Positions 1 to 11,700 of a DNA stretch of 64,000 nucleotides are shown here, piece by piece (position 1 is the first letter of the stretch; the number at the start of each line of letters is the position of its first letter). The notes under the pieces were generated by a model. That model saw nothing but the letters and a program-made list of their open reading frames with translations. It searched no databases and was not told the origin of the DNA. The stretch lies in assembly GCF_020382885.2 (NCBI RefSeq), contig NC_058506.1, positions 23,224,818 to 23,288,817 on the forward strand, read 5' to 3'. The position numbers and the translations under genes were made by a program. The stretch is from Scatophagus argus. Taxonomy: Eukaryota > Chordata > Actinopteri > Scatophagidae.

Positions 1-607
1 TGATTGTATCCACCTGTTCCCCATCACCTCCATGTGTTCAAATAGTCTGCGTTTCCTTTGTCTTGTGCCAGTGTGTTTCTTCCGAGTACCTTCACCCCAA
101 CCTTGCCTTTGCTGCAGCTGCACTATTGCCATGAGCATCTTTGATTTTTGTCTCTGCATCAGAGAGATTTTATGTTGTGAGTTTCTTAGTTCAGGATTTT
201 GCCTTAGAAATCTCCTAGAAATAGTTAGAAGGTGAAGGAGTGATTTTTTTGTTACCTCTTAGATTCTCTTTGTAGATAGTTTGTCCTCTGTTTTGAGAGT
301 GATTTTTTTTTGTTCCTTGTAGATTTTCCCTGTCGTTAGTTTTTTGCCTCCTGTTGGAGTGATTCTTGGTTTTAGAGATAGTTGTTTATTTCATTTGTAA
401 ATTTCTTAGCTCTTTTGTTTCTTCTCTTCAAAGAATAATAATTTTCATAGATGCGTGTCTTCGAGTCGAAGACGTGCTTCAGGTATTTTCATAGCCATTT
501 GTTTTTGTCTCTCTGTATGAAGTATTACCTGGCTGCCTTAAAATAATAAAGTCAGCTTAAATATCTACCTGCTCTGCATCTGAGTCCTGCCTGAGCCTGA
601 TCCTGAC
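1..607 (+). mobile_element. possible LTR fragment (fossil)
   Basis: The stretch ends in a CCTGACA-type terminus near 607, with an AATAAA signal at about 545 and pyrimidine-rich sequence upstream. This resembles the right end of a fish LTR retrotransposon repeat. No internal region is visible in the window and the left end lies outside it. I call it a solo or partial LTR fossil with low confidence; unclassified repeat is the alternative. Confidence 0.3.
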
Positions 608-734
608 AGGATCCAGGTTTGAGATGGTCCAGCTCTGGTTTGGGCAAAACATCTACAGCTGGTTTTAGGCTTGAGCATGAAATTTTGGTCCATGAAGACC
701 TCTGCTGCCTATGGATGCAGAAATGTAGCTTGGA

Positions 735-881
735 AATCAGAATAGAACAGAATGCCTTTATTGTCACTATACACGTGTACAATGAGATTAAAAACCAACT
801 CCACGGTGCAAACAGTGTAAACATAGAATAAAGTAAGAATAAGCAATACAATATATGAATAAATATGGTGGTATTTACAGT

Positions 882-979
<98 letters not shown>

Positions 980-1345
980 GCAAATTATGGATTGAATATT
1001 GCACATAGAAAGGTATTGCACAGGAGGTAAGAGACCGGTGATTGAGGTGAGTGGACTATGGCATCAGTGCATGTGAGAGTTCAAGGTTATCATGAATTCA
1101 TGGTTATTGCTTTTGTGAAGAAGCTGTTTTTGAATCTATTTGTCCTTGTCCTGATGTACCTGTAGCGCCTCCCTGAAGGCAACAGGTCAAACAGGTTAAA
1201 GCCAGGGTGGGAGCTGCCCTTACTGATGTTTTTGGCTCGGCTGAGGCAGCGGGAGGTGTAAATGTCCATCAGGGAGGGGAGAGGGCAGCCGATGATCTTC
1301 TGTGCTGCCTTTACAACTCTCTGGAGCCTCTCCCTGTCTGCAACA
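735..1345 (-). mobile_element. LINE 3' end, jockey-superfamily (Rex1/L2-like)
   Basis: Minus-strand translation of about 1345-1090 gives an open stretch with the typical end of fish non-LTR reverse transcriptase ORFs: DRERLQRVVKAAQKIIG, then DIYTSRCL, then LLPSGRRYR and RTRTNRFKNSFF, ending at a stop at 1092-1090. The following 3' UTR runs to the sequence at about 735-780 that reads as the usual 3' terminus (complement of 'gcctttattgtcac'). The element is 5'-truncated. A long TA/GT microsatellite splits the UTR. Exact clade is not resolved by eye. Confidence 0.75.
884..979. repeat. compound (TA)n(GTAT)n(GT)n microsatellite
   Basis: About 47 bp of TA dinucleotides, then a short GTAT tract, then about 36 bp of GT. 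It lies inside the 3' UTR of the minus-strand LINE fragment and is expected to vary in length between individuals. Confidence 0.95.
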
Positions 1346-1654
1346 GTACAATTACCGTTAAATCAGGTTTTTCATAGACACGTTTGAGCCTGCAGCAGGA
1401 AACAAGTCGAGCTGTTTGTGCTCCATCTGACACACAGTCAGCAGCTGCTGTCCGGACATGTCTGATCATCAGAGCTCAGGAATGTTTGATGACGATTGTA
1501 CTGATTATTGTTCTCCCATTCATGTTGAAGGATATGTGATCAGGAGTGCTAAAAACTTGTCTGACAGATTGTTGTTTTCCCTAAAAACTGCTGATGCACT
1601 CAACAGATCATCAGTAAAAAGTTAGCAAGACAAGCTACCATACTTAAACACAAA

Positions 1655-1900
1655 GGTGCTATGAGCTAAATGCTAACGTCAGCAGGCTAACATGCTGTTG
1701 TTTACACAATGCTCACATTGTAGTTTAGTGTGTTAGCATGCTAACATTAGCAAATGAGCAGGTGGGAATGTCATGAAGGTATTTAGTCATAAGCCAAAGA
1801 ATTGGACACATCAAATGCTGACCTGATGATGGCACTAGATGAATCACCAGAGTTATCAGAATTCACTGTGAGGGAAACATGAACATGTGAGCTACATCAG
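1655..1900. repeat. dispersed fish repeat with 'gctaacatgcta' core
   Basis: Tandem-like and inverted runs of 'gctaac' / 'gttagcatgctaac' at 1668-1752, followed by 'gatgatggcactagatgaatc'-type sequence. The same arrangement is frequent in teleost intergenic DNA. It resembles the repeat at 3503-3700, but more weakly. Its class is unknown. Confidence 0.45.
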
Positions 1901-2149
1901 TCGGTCGGAGGGCTGCTGAGAAGATTCAGTCTGAACAAACTGTCATCCTCTGTGTCAGAGGTCGGCTAAAAGAATCTTCCTAAAATGTTTTGAGTGTTTA
2001 CGGTCACAAAACATCATCTTTGTTCCTGTCCTGCTGCATTTTGAACACTCAGGTTAACATTTGCTAATGTTTTCACAAACTTAGCAGTGACAGCAGAGGA
2101 TCAAGCGCTCCAACCTGGTTCACAATGCAGAACTAAAGAGGACCTGTAT

Positions 2150-2390
2150 ATTATATATATAATATTCCTGTACGTCTGCCCGTCCTGGGTGAGGGATCCC
2201 TCCTCTGTTGCTCACCCTGAGGTTTCTTCCATTTTTTCCTGTTAAAGGTTTTTCTGGGAGTTTTTCCTTAGTCGATGTGAGGGTCGAAGGGCAGAGGATG
2301 TTGCTGATGTTATGTTAAGCCCTTTGAGACAAACTGCTTGTAAAAATGGGCTATACAAATAAAGTTGACTTGACTTGACTTGACTGTAAA
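2150..2390 (+). mobile_element. L2-type LINE 3' tail
   Basis: The stretch holds the characteristic fish L2/Maui 3' UTR: a 'ctgaggtttcttccatttttt' type block, 'gtttttctgggagtttttcc', 'ccctttgagac', 'gggctatacaaataaa', and an end in (GACTT)n, the usual microsatellite-like LINE2 tail. Only the 3' tail is present, with no coding part. Confidence 0.8.
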
Positions 2391-3500
2391 CTGCATGTCA
2401 CACTTTCATTTTTCCTGTCTGTTTACAGACATGTGGACAGACTCGCTTCATCCTCAGTAAAACTGTCAGCAGTTTTCACACACCGAGATGAACCTCCTTC
2501 CTCAAAACACAAAGTGCCTCAGAGTAGTGAAAACCAACACCTTTTTTAGATCAGGGTCGTAATGCTGCATACATAATGAGTTGACCAGGGTGGCTAAAAT
2601 AAAAAGCAGAACAATTACTGTCCAGTATTAACTCTTACTCAGTGTTTATTATTGGATATTGGACATGATACACATGTGATAAATCATCTTTTCATGAGAT
2701 GTGATGTTGAGGCAGCACAAAGCAAACTTGACTGACTTGAAATTTCTGGGTTCAGTTTGAGACTTAGAAAGATTGATGAAAAGAAGGAGTTTCGAAAACA
2801 GAAAACCAGAACCACTTAAAGTTGACTGAACAACAAGCAGATACTGACAATGCTGGTGACCCAGTTTGCTAACTTAAGCCTCATGCAGTAAAGTTATGGG
2901 AGACACACATTACACTTTTAATCAGTAACACTGATACGATGTTTTGTATTTCTACAGAAGAAAAACTTCTCAGAGCCTCAGAGCTGAGCTGTTCATTTGG
3001 TGTTTTGGTATTTCAAAATGTATTAACAGCAAAAACAAATATGAGAGGAGAAACAACATTTTCATGAGAAACTTTTGACAGGTTGATATTCAAACAGCTT
3101 GTATATCCAATGTATGTGACTGTTATAAAAATGTGCTGCAGCCCCTCAGTACATAGCATGAACAATAACATAAAACAAGTGTCACTTCTCGTCACAGCTG
3201 AGCAGGAAATGAAGAAACTCTCTGTCTCGTGTTTTACATTTTTAGGTTTTCATATTCTCGTGGGACAAAACAGAAAAACATGAAAGCGGTGACCAACATG
3301 CTGAATCATGGATGTGTTACAGAGCTGGACAGTTTTTATAGCTTATTTTGATGCATGTATGTGGCTTCACTAGGAAATCGCAGTGGAGAGATGACAGGAA
3401 ATGAGATGAGATGAGATGAGATGAGAGAGAAAAATGGACCAGACCGGGTCACATGACCAACAAAAAGAGCTGAAGCTCTGTAGCCTTCCCCACATTAGTT
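2391..3500. other. no gene recognised
   Basis: AT-rich DNA downstream of the LINE tail, with short open frames on both strands that show no family motif. A (GATGA)n run of about 25 bp lies at 3402-3425. I see no exon-like splice pairs. Confidence 0.5.
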
Positions 3501-3502
3501 TT

Positions 3503-3700
3503 TTGACCTGATGATTGTGCCACAGTAAAAGTCAGAGGGTCACCAAAGTTATTACTGTTCATCCTGAGAGGAGCATGCATGTGTGAACAACACTTCATTA
3601 CAATCCATCAAATAGTTGTAGAGATATTTAAGTTTGAACAAAGGTGATTGACAGACACTAAGCCAAGGTGCTAACAGCTGCTGCTAGCATGGCTACATTT
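3503..3700 (+). repeat. dispersed fish repeat ('agtcagagggtcaccaaag' family)
   Basis: The core 'aaaagtcagagggtcacc' at 3527 is followed by 'aaagttatta' and 'catcctgagagg', then 'tagttgtagagatatttaag' and a 'gctagcatggcta' end. The same core recurs at 20755 and 30609 in this window, so it is an interspersed repeat. No coding capacity is seen. Confidence 0.7.
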
Positions 3701-3860
3701 TTTGAAGAATTGAAATCGGCTCACAGATCAGTTGCAATGTTCAAACTTTGCTGAGAAGACAAGCTTAATAAGTGGAGGTGCTCTGGGCTCACTGCATCAT
3801 ATAAAAACATCATGAAATGATGAAATGAAATAATACAATAATGACAAAACTGGAAATGAA

Positions 3861-4133
3861 CAGTGGTGGGAAGTAAGTACATTAACTTACTACTTGAGTA
3901 CAGTTTTGAGGTATTTGTACTTTTTATCAGAATTTCCATTTTATGCCACTCTACCTTTCTGCTACAGTACATCTCAGAGGGAAAAGCTGCAACATTAAAG
4001 TGATTAAAATTGAACACATTAATGCATTACATTCCAATTATATTTATTATTCAGCACTTTATGGACTTCTATTCAATATAAACACTTAACAGAGTATTTG
4101 TAAATGTGGAATATTGTACATCTTCCACCACTG
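3861..4133. mobile_element. hAT-type MITE (CAGTGGTGG termini)
   Basis: The left end is 'cagtggtgggaagtaagtac' and the right end 'acatcttccaccactg', which form imperfect terminal inverted repeats. The interior has the usual 'ttgaggtatttgtactttt' and 'catctcagagggaaa' blocks of this very common fish non-autonomous element. Flanking 8-mers (gaaatgaa / gaaatatt) match only in the first five bases, so the target duplication has decayed. It lies just downstream of the slco2b1 stop codon and may contribute to its 3' UTR. Confidence 0.8.
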
Positions 4134-4368
4134 GAAATATTAGTAGAATGTGTACTGAGTATTAGATGTAAAAACAGTATATATCACGCAGTATGTCAGG
4201 CTCATCCTGCAGGCTGATTGGTCCTTTACATGAAAGGCTGGAGAATCACTCAACACACTTTGACTAACTTATAGCTTCTCACCATCTGAACAAACTTTCT
4301 GAACTCTTCTTGTTGTCTTCCTTTAGCCTCTGTGTCCTTTCTTTTCTGCATCCTCTTGTTGTATATCT

Positions 4369-4564
4369 TCAGGTTTTTATATCTTTCGTGTCATTGTCTT
4401 TAGATGAAACATTCTCCTGTGTTTTCTGCCCCTTCACCAGCTCGTAGCCCCCTTTACGTCTCGGCTCAGGTTCTTGACGTCTGGCCATCCTGTGCAGGAC
4501 CACGGCACACAGCAGGAAGCAGAGCAGTCCCCCACACACGAAGACCACCTGCATGCCAAGAAAC
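4369..4564 (-). CDS. slco2b1: slco2b1 last coding exon (TM12 and C-tail)
   Basis: 196 bp including the stop. It encodes [20 protein letters not shown] (TM12) and a basic cytoplasmic tail ending [15 protein letters not shown]-like (read as [15 protein letters not shown]). The acceptor is 'tctctgtgcag'. Confidence 0.9.
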
Positions 4565-5707
4565 CTGCACAGAGACACGTGGTCTACAGCTTGTGGGCTA
4601 CCATGCTTTGAACCAGGTCCTGGCTGATGTTTAAGGATTTTCTAAAACCACTATGAACTGTTCATTCTGTATGTTTTCACAATGACTTCGCACTCAGGAA
4701 CAACATGTTTTTGTGCTAACAGTGACATTCTTCACGGACAAACCAAAATTGATATTGTAAAATGATTTTTTCTATTTGTTATTGTTTTTTGTTTTTTTTA
4801 AATATGCTAATAGTTTTTAAATTTCAGACACTGGATGACTGACTCCATCTTGATGAATTGGGACAATGATAGGAAGAAAACCAGGACCAGATGTGAACTT
4901 CCTGATCTTCAAATGTACAAACTTGTTTCTGAGAGTTGAATGGGGGCAAGGGACAGCAGATCACCAGAAGAACCACAAATTACAGCTCACTATATCTCTT
5001 CACAAGTCCTGTCTTGTCTGCTGTACCTTTGTCTGTAGCTGTAGCTACTGTTAGCTTAGTTAGCTGTGGCGCTAGAGGCCCTGCACCTGACTGAAGTCTG
5101 CCTGGACCGAGATCTCAGATCACAGGGGAGGTCACTGTGAACCCAGCTGGACACCAGACTGGGACTGAGCCTCTGAGACCAGTAAAGGCCAAGTTGAGGA
5201 CAGAGGACACAGTACAGAGGTAATTTACAACAACTCAGAGAGGGAAGGTGAAGCAGCAGAGGACTGAGAGAGTCAGGTATCAGCAGCGTGTTGAGCAGGA
5301 ATATTTTCATATCTCACTCTGTGAACTTAGGCTTTATTTGGAACAAACCAGAGGTGAGTGTGGAAAGACAAACCAAGACAGTTTGAGTGGATTTTATTTC
5401 GTTTCTGTCTTGTCTGAATGAAGTGGGTTCAGCTCGAGGCAGTTCAGCTCGTCTCAGTTCAGTTAAAGAAAGAAACTTGAGTTCAGAAGGTGTGCTTCTA
5501 GATTTTCCTGTTTAGAAAGGAAAACAGGCGTAAGAATATTTCCTTTAAGGATATTTTGTGAGTTTGTTTTGTTTCCTTACTGTACTAAACTCTAAGAGAG
5601 CTTGTGAAATTCACCAAACTTGCAACTCATACACATCTCCTGGCTGGAACTGCAGGAGCCTCAAGAGGTACAAAGTGGTATTGCAGACAGGACGGGCTGC
5701 AGCTCAG

Positions 5708-5760
<53 letters not shown>

Positions 5761-8700
5761 GGATAGATACTTTATTTATCCCGAGGGAAATTCAAGAGTG
5801 GTTAGCATGCTTACCTAGATAGATTTCTCTGCTACACAACACAGAGATATCTCCAAAATAACATCAGCACTGTTGATGTTAGTCCATTGTTTTATTGTTT
5901 TAAACTAAAATTCTGGACATTTCTTCCAAATTGCATCTTTAAAGATAAAGTCTGAAAGTCAAAATAAAATTCTTCACATGGTCAACCTGTACACAGTGTG
6001 ACAGAGCAGGTGAATGGACTCACCTGTGTCTGAAGTGGTCCAGGTTATAGTAGAGACAGGAAGTATGTTTGCCACACTTTCTACCCCACAGGATGCAGGT
6101 GGTGTCAATGACGCTGCCATACAACACTGGGCCAGGCATGAACGCTGTTCGCGCGCACACACACACACACACACACACAGAACTGTGATGACAGAGGACT
6201 GACTGTTGCGTAATCAGCCTTTCCTTAGATTTAAGCACCTGAATAATCACAAGCCCTGCTCATATTCCAAAGGAAATCAACGAACTGATCTGATGATTCA
6301 TCAGGGTTTGTTTTCTGGCTACTATGCTGGAAATGTCTCACTTTGATGCACCTGAACACCTGAACCTGAAGGCTCCAAGCCTTACATACAAAGGGGGCAG
6401 CCGTGGCCTAGAGGTTGGAGAAGCGGCTTGTGGTCGCTGGTTCGATTCCCGCACCAGACGGGCAGGAAAAATTTGAGTGTGGTGGAGTGATAATGTCCCC
6501 ACCCCCCATTAGCTGGCTGATGTACCCTTGAGCAAGGCACTTAACCACCCTTGAGCAAGCCCACTGCTCCTGTGTGTTTCACTGCATGTTGCCTGTTGCA
6601 TATGTGTGTTTCAATCAGTGACAGGTTAAATGCAGAGAAGTAATTTCCCATCTTGGGATTAATAAAGTAACTTAAATTAAATTAAAAATTGAACCACAGA
6701 CTCAGCTTGTCTGTTATGAGTCCATGGCTGATGGACTCACCGAGCACTCTGAACAGCATGTACTGAACTCCCACTGCAAAAGACTTGTCCTCTGTGGGCA
6801 CCGTCCTGCAGCAAACACAAACATCACATTCATGTTAAGGTTCATTTTTCATTCTCTAAATTCATCTTTGTGTGTTTTCTTTGCTGACATGCTGAAACAG
6901 CACTGGCAGTTTCTATTTCAATTGTTCTGGTTCAGAGGTGCTGAATGGCCAAGATGTTAACAGGAGCTGTCTGACTACATGTAGACAGATTACATTAACA
7001 TGCCTTGCCATGTTGCCTGAGGGAGGCTCCACAGTGTTAGATAAACTCACTGTGTTCACCCACTGAGTTGATCAAGTATCCTGTCAGTCTGCAGGTTAAA
7101 GTGACAGATTGAACAGTGTATAGACCACCCATTAATTATCAAATAACTACTTTAATATCTCCAAGGCTGAGCTCAGCTTTCTACTCAGAGTAGAGACGTT
7201 GATCCTACGCATCGAGAGGATCCACTTGAGGTGGTACCGGCATCTGGTCAGGATGCCTCCTGGACATCGCCCTGGGAAGTTGTTTCAACCTTGTCCATCT
7301 GGGAGGAGACCCCAGGGCAGACCAAGGACACGATGGAGGGACTATGTCTCTCACCTGACCTGGGAACGCCTCAGCGTCCCCCAGACAAGCTGGTGGAAGT
7401 GGTCAGGGAGAGGACATGATGGGCTTCCCTGCTGAAACCGCTGCCCCCGCGACCCAGACCCAGATAAACGGTAGAAAATCTTTAATATTTGTTCATTATT
7501 CACGGTGGATTTTGAATAAAAATAACTCAGCCTAGAAAAATATGAACAGATTAGAGCTTGTAGTCATTGTTTAATGTCAAGTCTAACTTCTTAAGGTGAC
7601 ATCGGTGAAGCTGAGAGAACATTAATGATGTGACAGCTGGCATCTTTATCCACCAGGGACAATAATATGGAACAGGTGAGTCAGCAGCTGGGGATCTGGT
7701 GACCAAACCCTAACCCTTTGATCTGAGGTGAGGTTTAGGATTTTTCAAGAAAAGTATTTTCAATAAACTGAGGATTGTGATTAAATATGAACCTGACCCG
7801 TAGCAAAAAATAGTATACTTGAAGTTTATTTTATTAAGTATGCTTGAGTATAAGTATAGCACGTATACTACGGACCATGTACTTGTAGTGTGCTAGAACG
7901 TATACTATTTTAATACTTCTTCGAACTAAATTGGAACATTTTTAAGTTTATAAAAGTACTTTAGGTACACTTAATAAGGTCTATACTTCTAGTCCACATT
8001 TTAGTCTACTGAAGTATACTTAAAGTATACCACAAGTACACTCTTCTATATACTAAGTACCGTATATGAAATGTATATAAAAAATAAACTTCAAGCATAC
8101 TGCTTCAGTTTTAGTATAAAATAAGGGTACACTTGGTGTACTTAGTACACTTGGAGTGGAGTTGGGGGAGTTGAGAAGAAATAAAATAAAAAACTTCCCA
8201 GACCTCTCCTAAAACAGTTTAGTACGATTAATTTTTGTTCTTAGGTTGTGACCTATAGTGGCTGCTATAATTATCATGGGAGCAAAGGAGGACCTTGGAT
8301 GATGTGGCATCAGGAGCAACAAATCTTGCAGAGGGAGGATATCAGATGATTGGACTCTAACTAATGAGGCTCCTGCTCATGTCACAAGTAAAACCAAAAG
8401 TCAACAGTGAGTTAACTTATGTCATATATTAACTTATGCCATGTGTGTAACTTGATTTACATAACTTATGGACTTACTTTACAACAAACTACCATATTTT
8501 CATAAACTAACAAAACTGTTTCACAACGTTACTCACATGAAGGTCTGATATGCCTGTCACTGGTACTCCCCCATGATGTCTTAGTCTGTGTCAGACTGAC
8601 TCTGGCCTGACGTGCAACTCTCTCTGTGATCTCTTATTTAAGCACAGCTCATCACATATGACATTTGTTTTTGTTGTCATGACAACAGTACAGGTGGTGC

Positions 8701-11700
8701 AGCTGCTGCTTTGGAACAGAAATAACTGATGATTTCCAGATGTTTGCAGACGTCATGTTGTGGTTGTGTTTGTACCTCAGTATCATCATGTAGGAGGGTG
8801 TCTGTGAGAAGGAGGCGATGAAGCTGGTGACGCCCAGAAGGGCCATGAACGGGAGGAGGAGGTGGGAGCATCTGCTGCCGCAGGTCCCAGGAGAGGCGGA
8901 GCTGAGGCCGCCCACACACCGACACTTGGTGTAGTTCTACAGAAACAGACACACTGTGAGACCCCTCCACAGGCTGCACTGCGCAGTACGTATAGAACAA
9001 GAGGATTAAAATCTTTGTACTGAAGTTGGCACTAGCTGAGAAACCATGATCTCATTTATATATTCTTTTTTTTTTGACAATGATTGATTGATTAATTGAG
9101 AAAATAGTCATGACATGAATTGATAATGAAAATAACAGTAAGAGCAAAGAGGGAAGCAGGAAGAGTTGATACTTCAGTTAGCTCAAAGCTAACATCTGTC
9201 CAGCTGACGTCTGTCTGTCCTCAGTCACTTTTAGAAGAACACAGCAGGCAGGTTTGTTTTGAACACACCTTCACAGTGGGGTTTTGTTCAGCTGTACGTG
9301 TGCAGTGCAATGACTTTTGTATTTTTGTCCATTCATTCATTTTGTCCGTCTATCTGATGAGACACATTAGCTTCCTTCCTGGATGTTGCTGAAGTGATGT
9401 TCTGTGATGTTTGTGGGTGTTGAGTTTGCCATCTGTCACTTTCAAGACATTGAAAAAGAAAGATTTCATTGAGCTCATTAAATGTCCCTCTATCTGTCTT
9501 CTGTCTAAACAACATCCTTCTCTCTTTCCAGGTTGATCTCTTCACTATCATCTTCAACTTCATCTTACCACAGTCAAGCTCCTCTGGAGCTGCTACAAAC
9601 ATCTGGATATGATGTAATTTCCTGCACATTTTGCCAGTTGTTCAGATTTGAACTTTGATTTTTCTGTTTCTAATGTAAAATTACTGCTAACACAAAAAAT
9701 TAAAACACTATTAACAAATAGTTTCAATGCATCCAAATAAGTAATTTTTCAGTTTCACTTTCAATTTAACATCCAAATGATTTGTATTTGAAATAAAATG
9801 TTCATTTCTATTTTGATAGGATTCTTTTATGCCTCTTTTGTGGAATCTGTTCAATGCTTTGGTTTCTGACTGTTTATACCCCAAGCTTTCCAAAGGATTC
9901 AGTCCCTCAACAACTGAGGCTCACACAGACTTATGATTGACTCCTGTGAACACTAATCCTGTCTGTTTCCACAGAAATAAGTGATGGTGGTATAAACATT
10001 GGGAATGTAAACGGTGTTAAAAGAGGATGAAACTGTGAGAGGGAGAACAGATTACAGTTTGTGTGTGCAGAAAGAACCGAGAAGCTGTTGGCTGCTTTGC
10101 TGTTACTGCACACAGTGGGAATGTAGATTTAAAGCTCTGTTAGTCAGAACATGTGAAAACAGGACTATTTTTTTTTAAGGTAAATCATATTTACGATGAT
10201 TTTATTGCTGTCATCTGTTTCTATGGTGATACAGCCGGCATGGCAGGGAGACCTGAACTCAACACCATCTGAACCACAGACTGGGTTAAATGCCTCCGGG
10301 GGACACCCACAGTCACTGCTGCATGACAACACATCAGAGCTGAAAAACACACACACACACACATTATAAAGATGTTTTAGTTTCAAAACCTTTAACAGTA
10401 GGAAATGAGTTGGATGTGCTGGAAATCATGTGGACTGTTCATGGTTTAATTAACAAGGTGAGTTCTATGGCACCAGAGTAACAAAACCAAATGATTTGTT
10501 CAGTTTTTCTTGGAGTTACTCAAACAGTAGACAAGCAGCTGAGGGTGTAGATACCCGGGAGGGAAGATTCCCGACACCTTCTGGGTGGGACAACCAATGA
10601 GCAGCAGTGGCGTAGCGGAGACCAGGCACAGCAGGATGGCAACACTGCACAATCTGCTAGCACCCCTAACCGATAGATTCAACCTCCGCATCAGAACTCC
10701 ACCCAGCACAGTACCCAACACCGCCAGCGGGATACAAAGTCCTCCTGAGATGAAGACATCAGGAAGATGAAAATGTTGGTTTGATTTCATCCCAACTTTC
10801 CTGTGTTACCATCAGTTTGATTCCACTGTACCTGATACAGCAAAAATAATTTAGATATCATATTTATGCCCACTCCAGGAGATGAATGAACTTCCTGCTC
10901 TCTCACCTATCATCATGATGGAAAAGGACACAGTCTGGCTAAATTGTCTCTCAATGAACTTGGCCATAAAGGTTGCAAGGCCAGCCAGCAGCGCTGCCAG
11001 GTTGACTTGAGCCAGAACCACCAGCAGGTAGATGGGGCTGCGCAGGGTCCGCAGAGCGATACGAGGGAAACCTGAGACACAGTGGTGGACAGTAAGGTCT
11101 GGGAGATGTAGATATTTATCCTTAAAGAGCAAGTTCACCCAGAATTCCTGGCACAATATCAAACCCCACCATAATACAGATTCATGTCTTTTTACAAATA
11201 ATTTTCCAGTTACAGTAGACAATCTACAGATTTCATTGCGCTTTTTATTTTAATGTTGAAGCCAGCAGAAATCTTAGAATTTGAATTTTTGCACTAAAAG
11301 ACTTGTGGCGTCGCATTGACCCCCGTTTGCTGTCGACACTCAGCCTCATCAGCCAGGAAACAGATGAGGAAAAGAAGACTCTTACTTTTGAGGAACTGAA
11401 ACAGAGAGAGTTCCCGGACTGGGTCTGTCTGCTGCTGCTTGCAGTCTGGTCTGGACTCAACATCATCTGCATCATCCTGCACAAATATGGAAGCAGAGCA
11501 CACATGACATGCTGGACTTATTTATTTTTTTTTTTTTGTGCGGGTTTCCTGTCACTGCCTGCAGACTGAGTATTTGGTTCACATAAAACATAAACGTGAT
11601 ATAGCTGCTGGTGTGAAGACCTCTGCACACATCATCTCTAGTAAAAACATGATACTCATTTATTTAGATTTTACATTTGACCTCAGACAGACATGATCAG

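Noticed and set aside
5706-5769. GATA repeat as a CRISPR or satellite array
   Set aside because: It is a simple tetranucleotide microsatellite attached to a retroposon tail.
5974-6174. Open frames through the CA repeat near 6150
   Set aside because: They are partly dinucleotide-repeat translation; the real coding use is slco2b1 coding exon 13 in one specific minus-strand frame.
6393-6470. A functional tRNA gene (box A and box B present)
   Set aside because: There is no cloverleaf-compatible acceptor stem, and a SINE body and tail follow directly.
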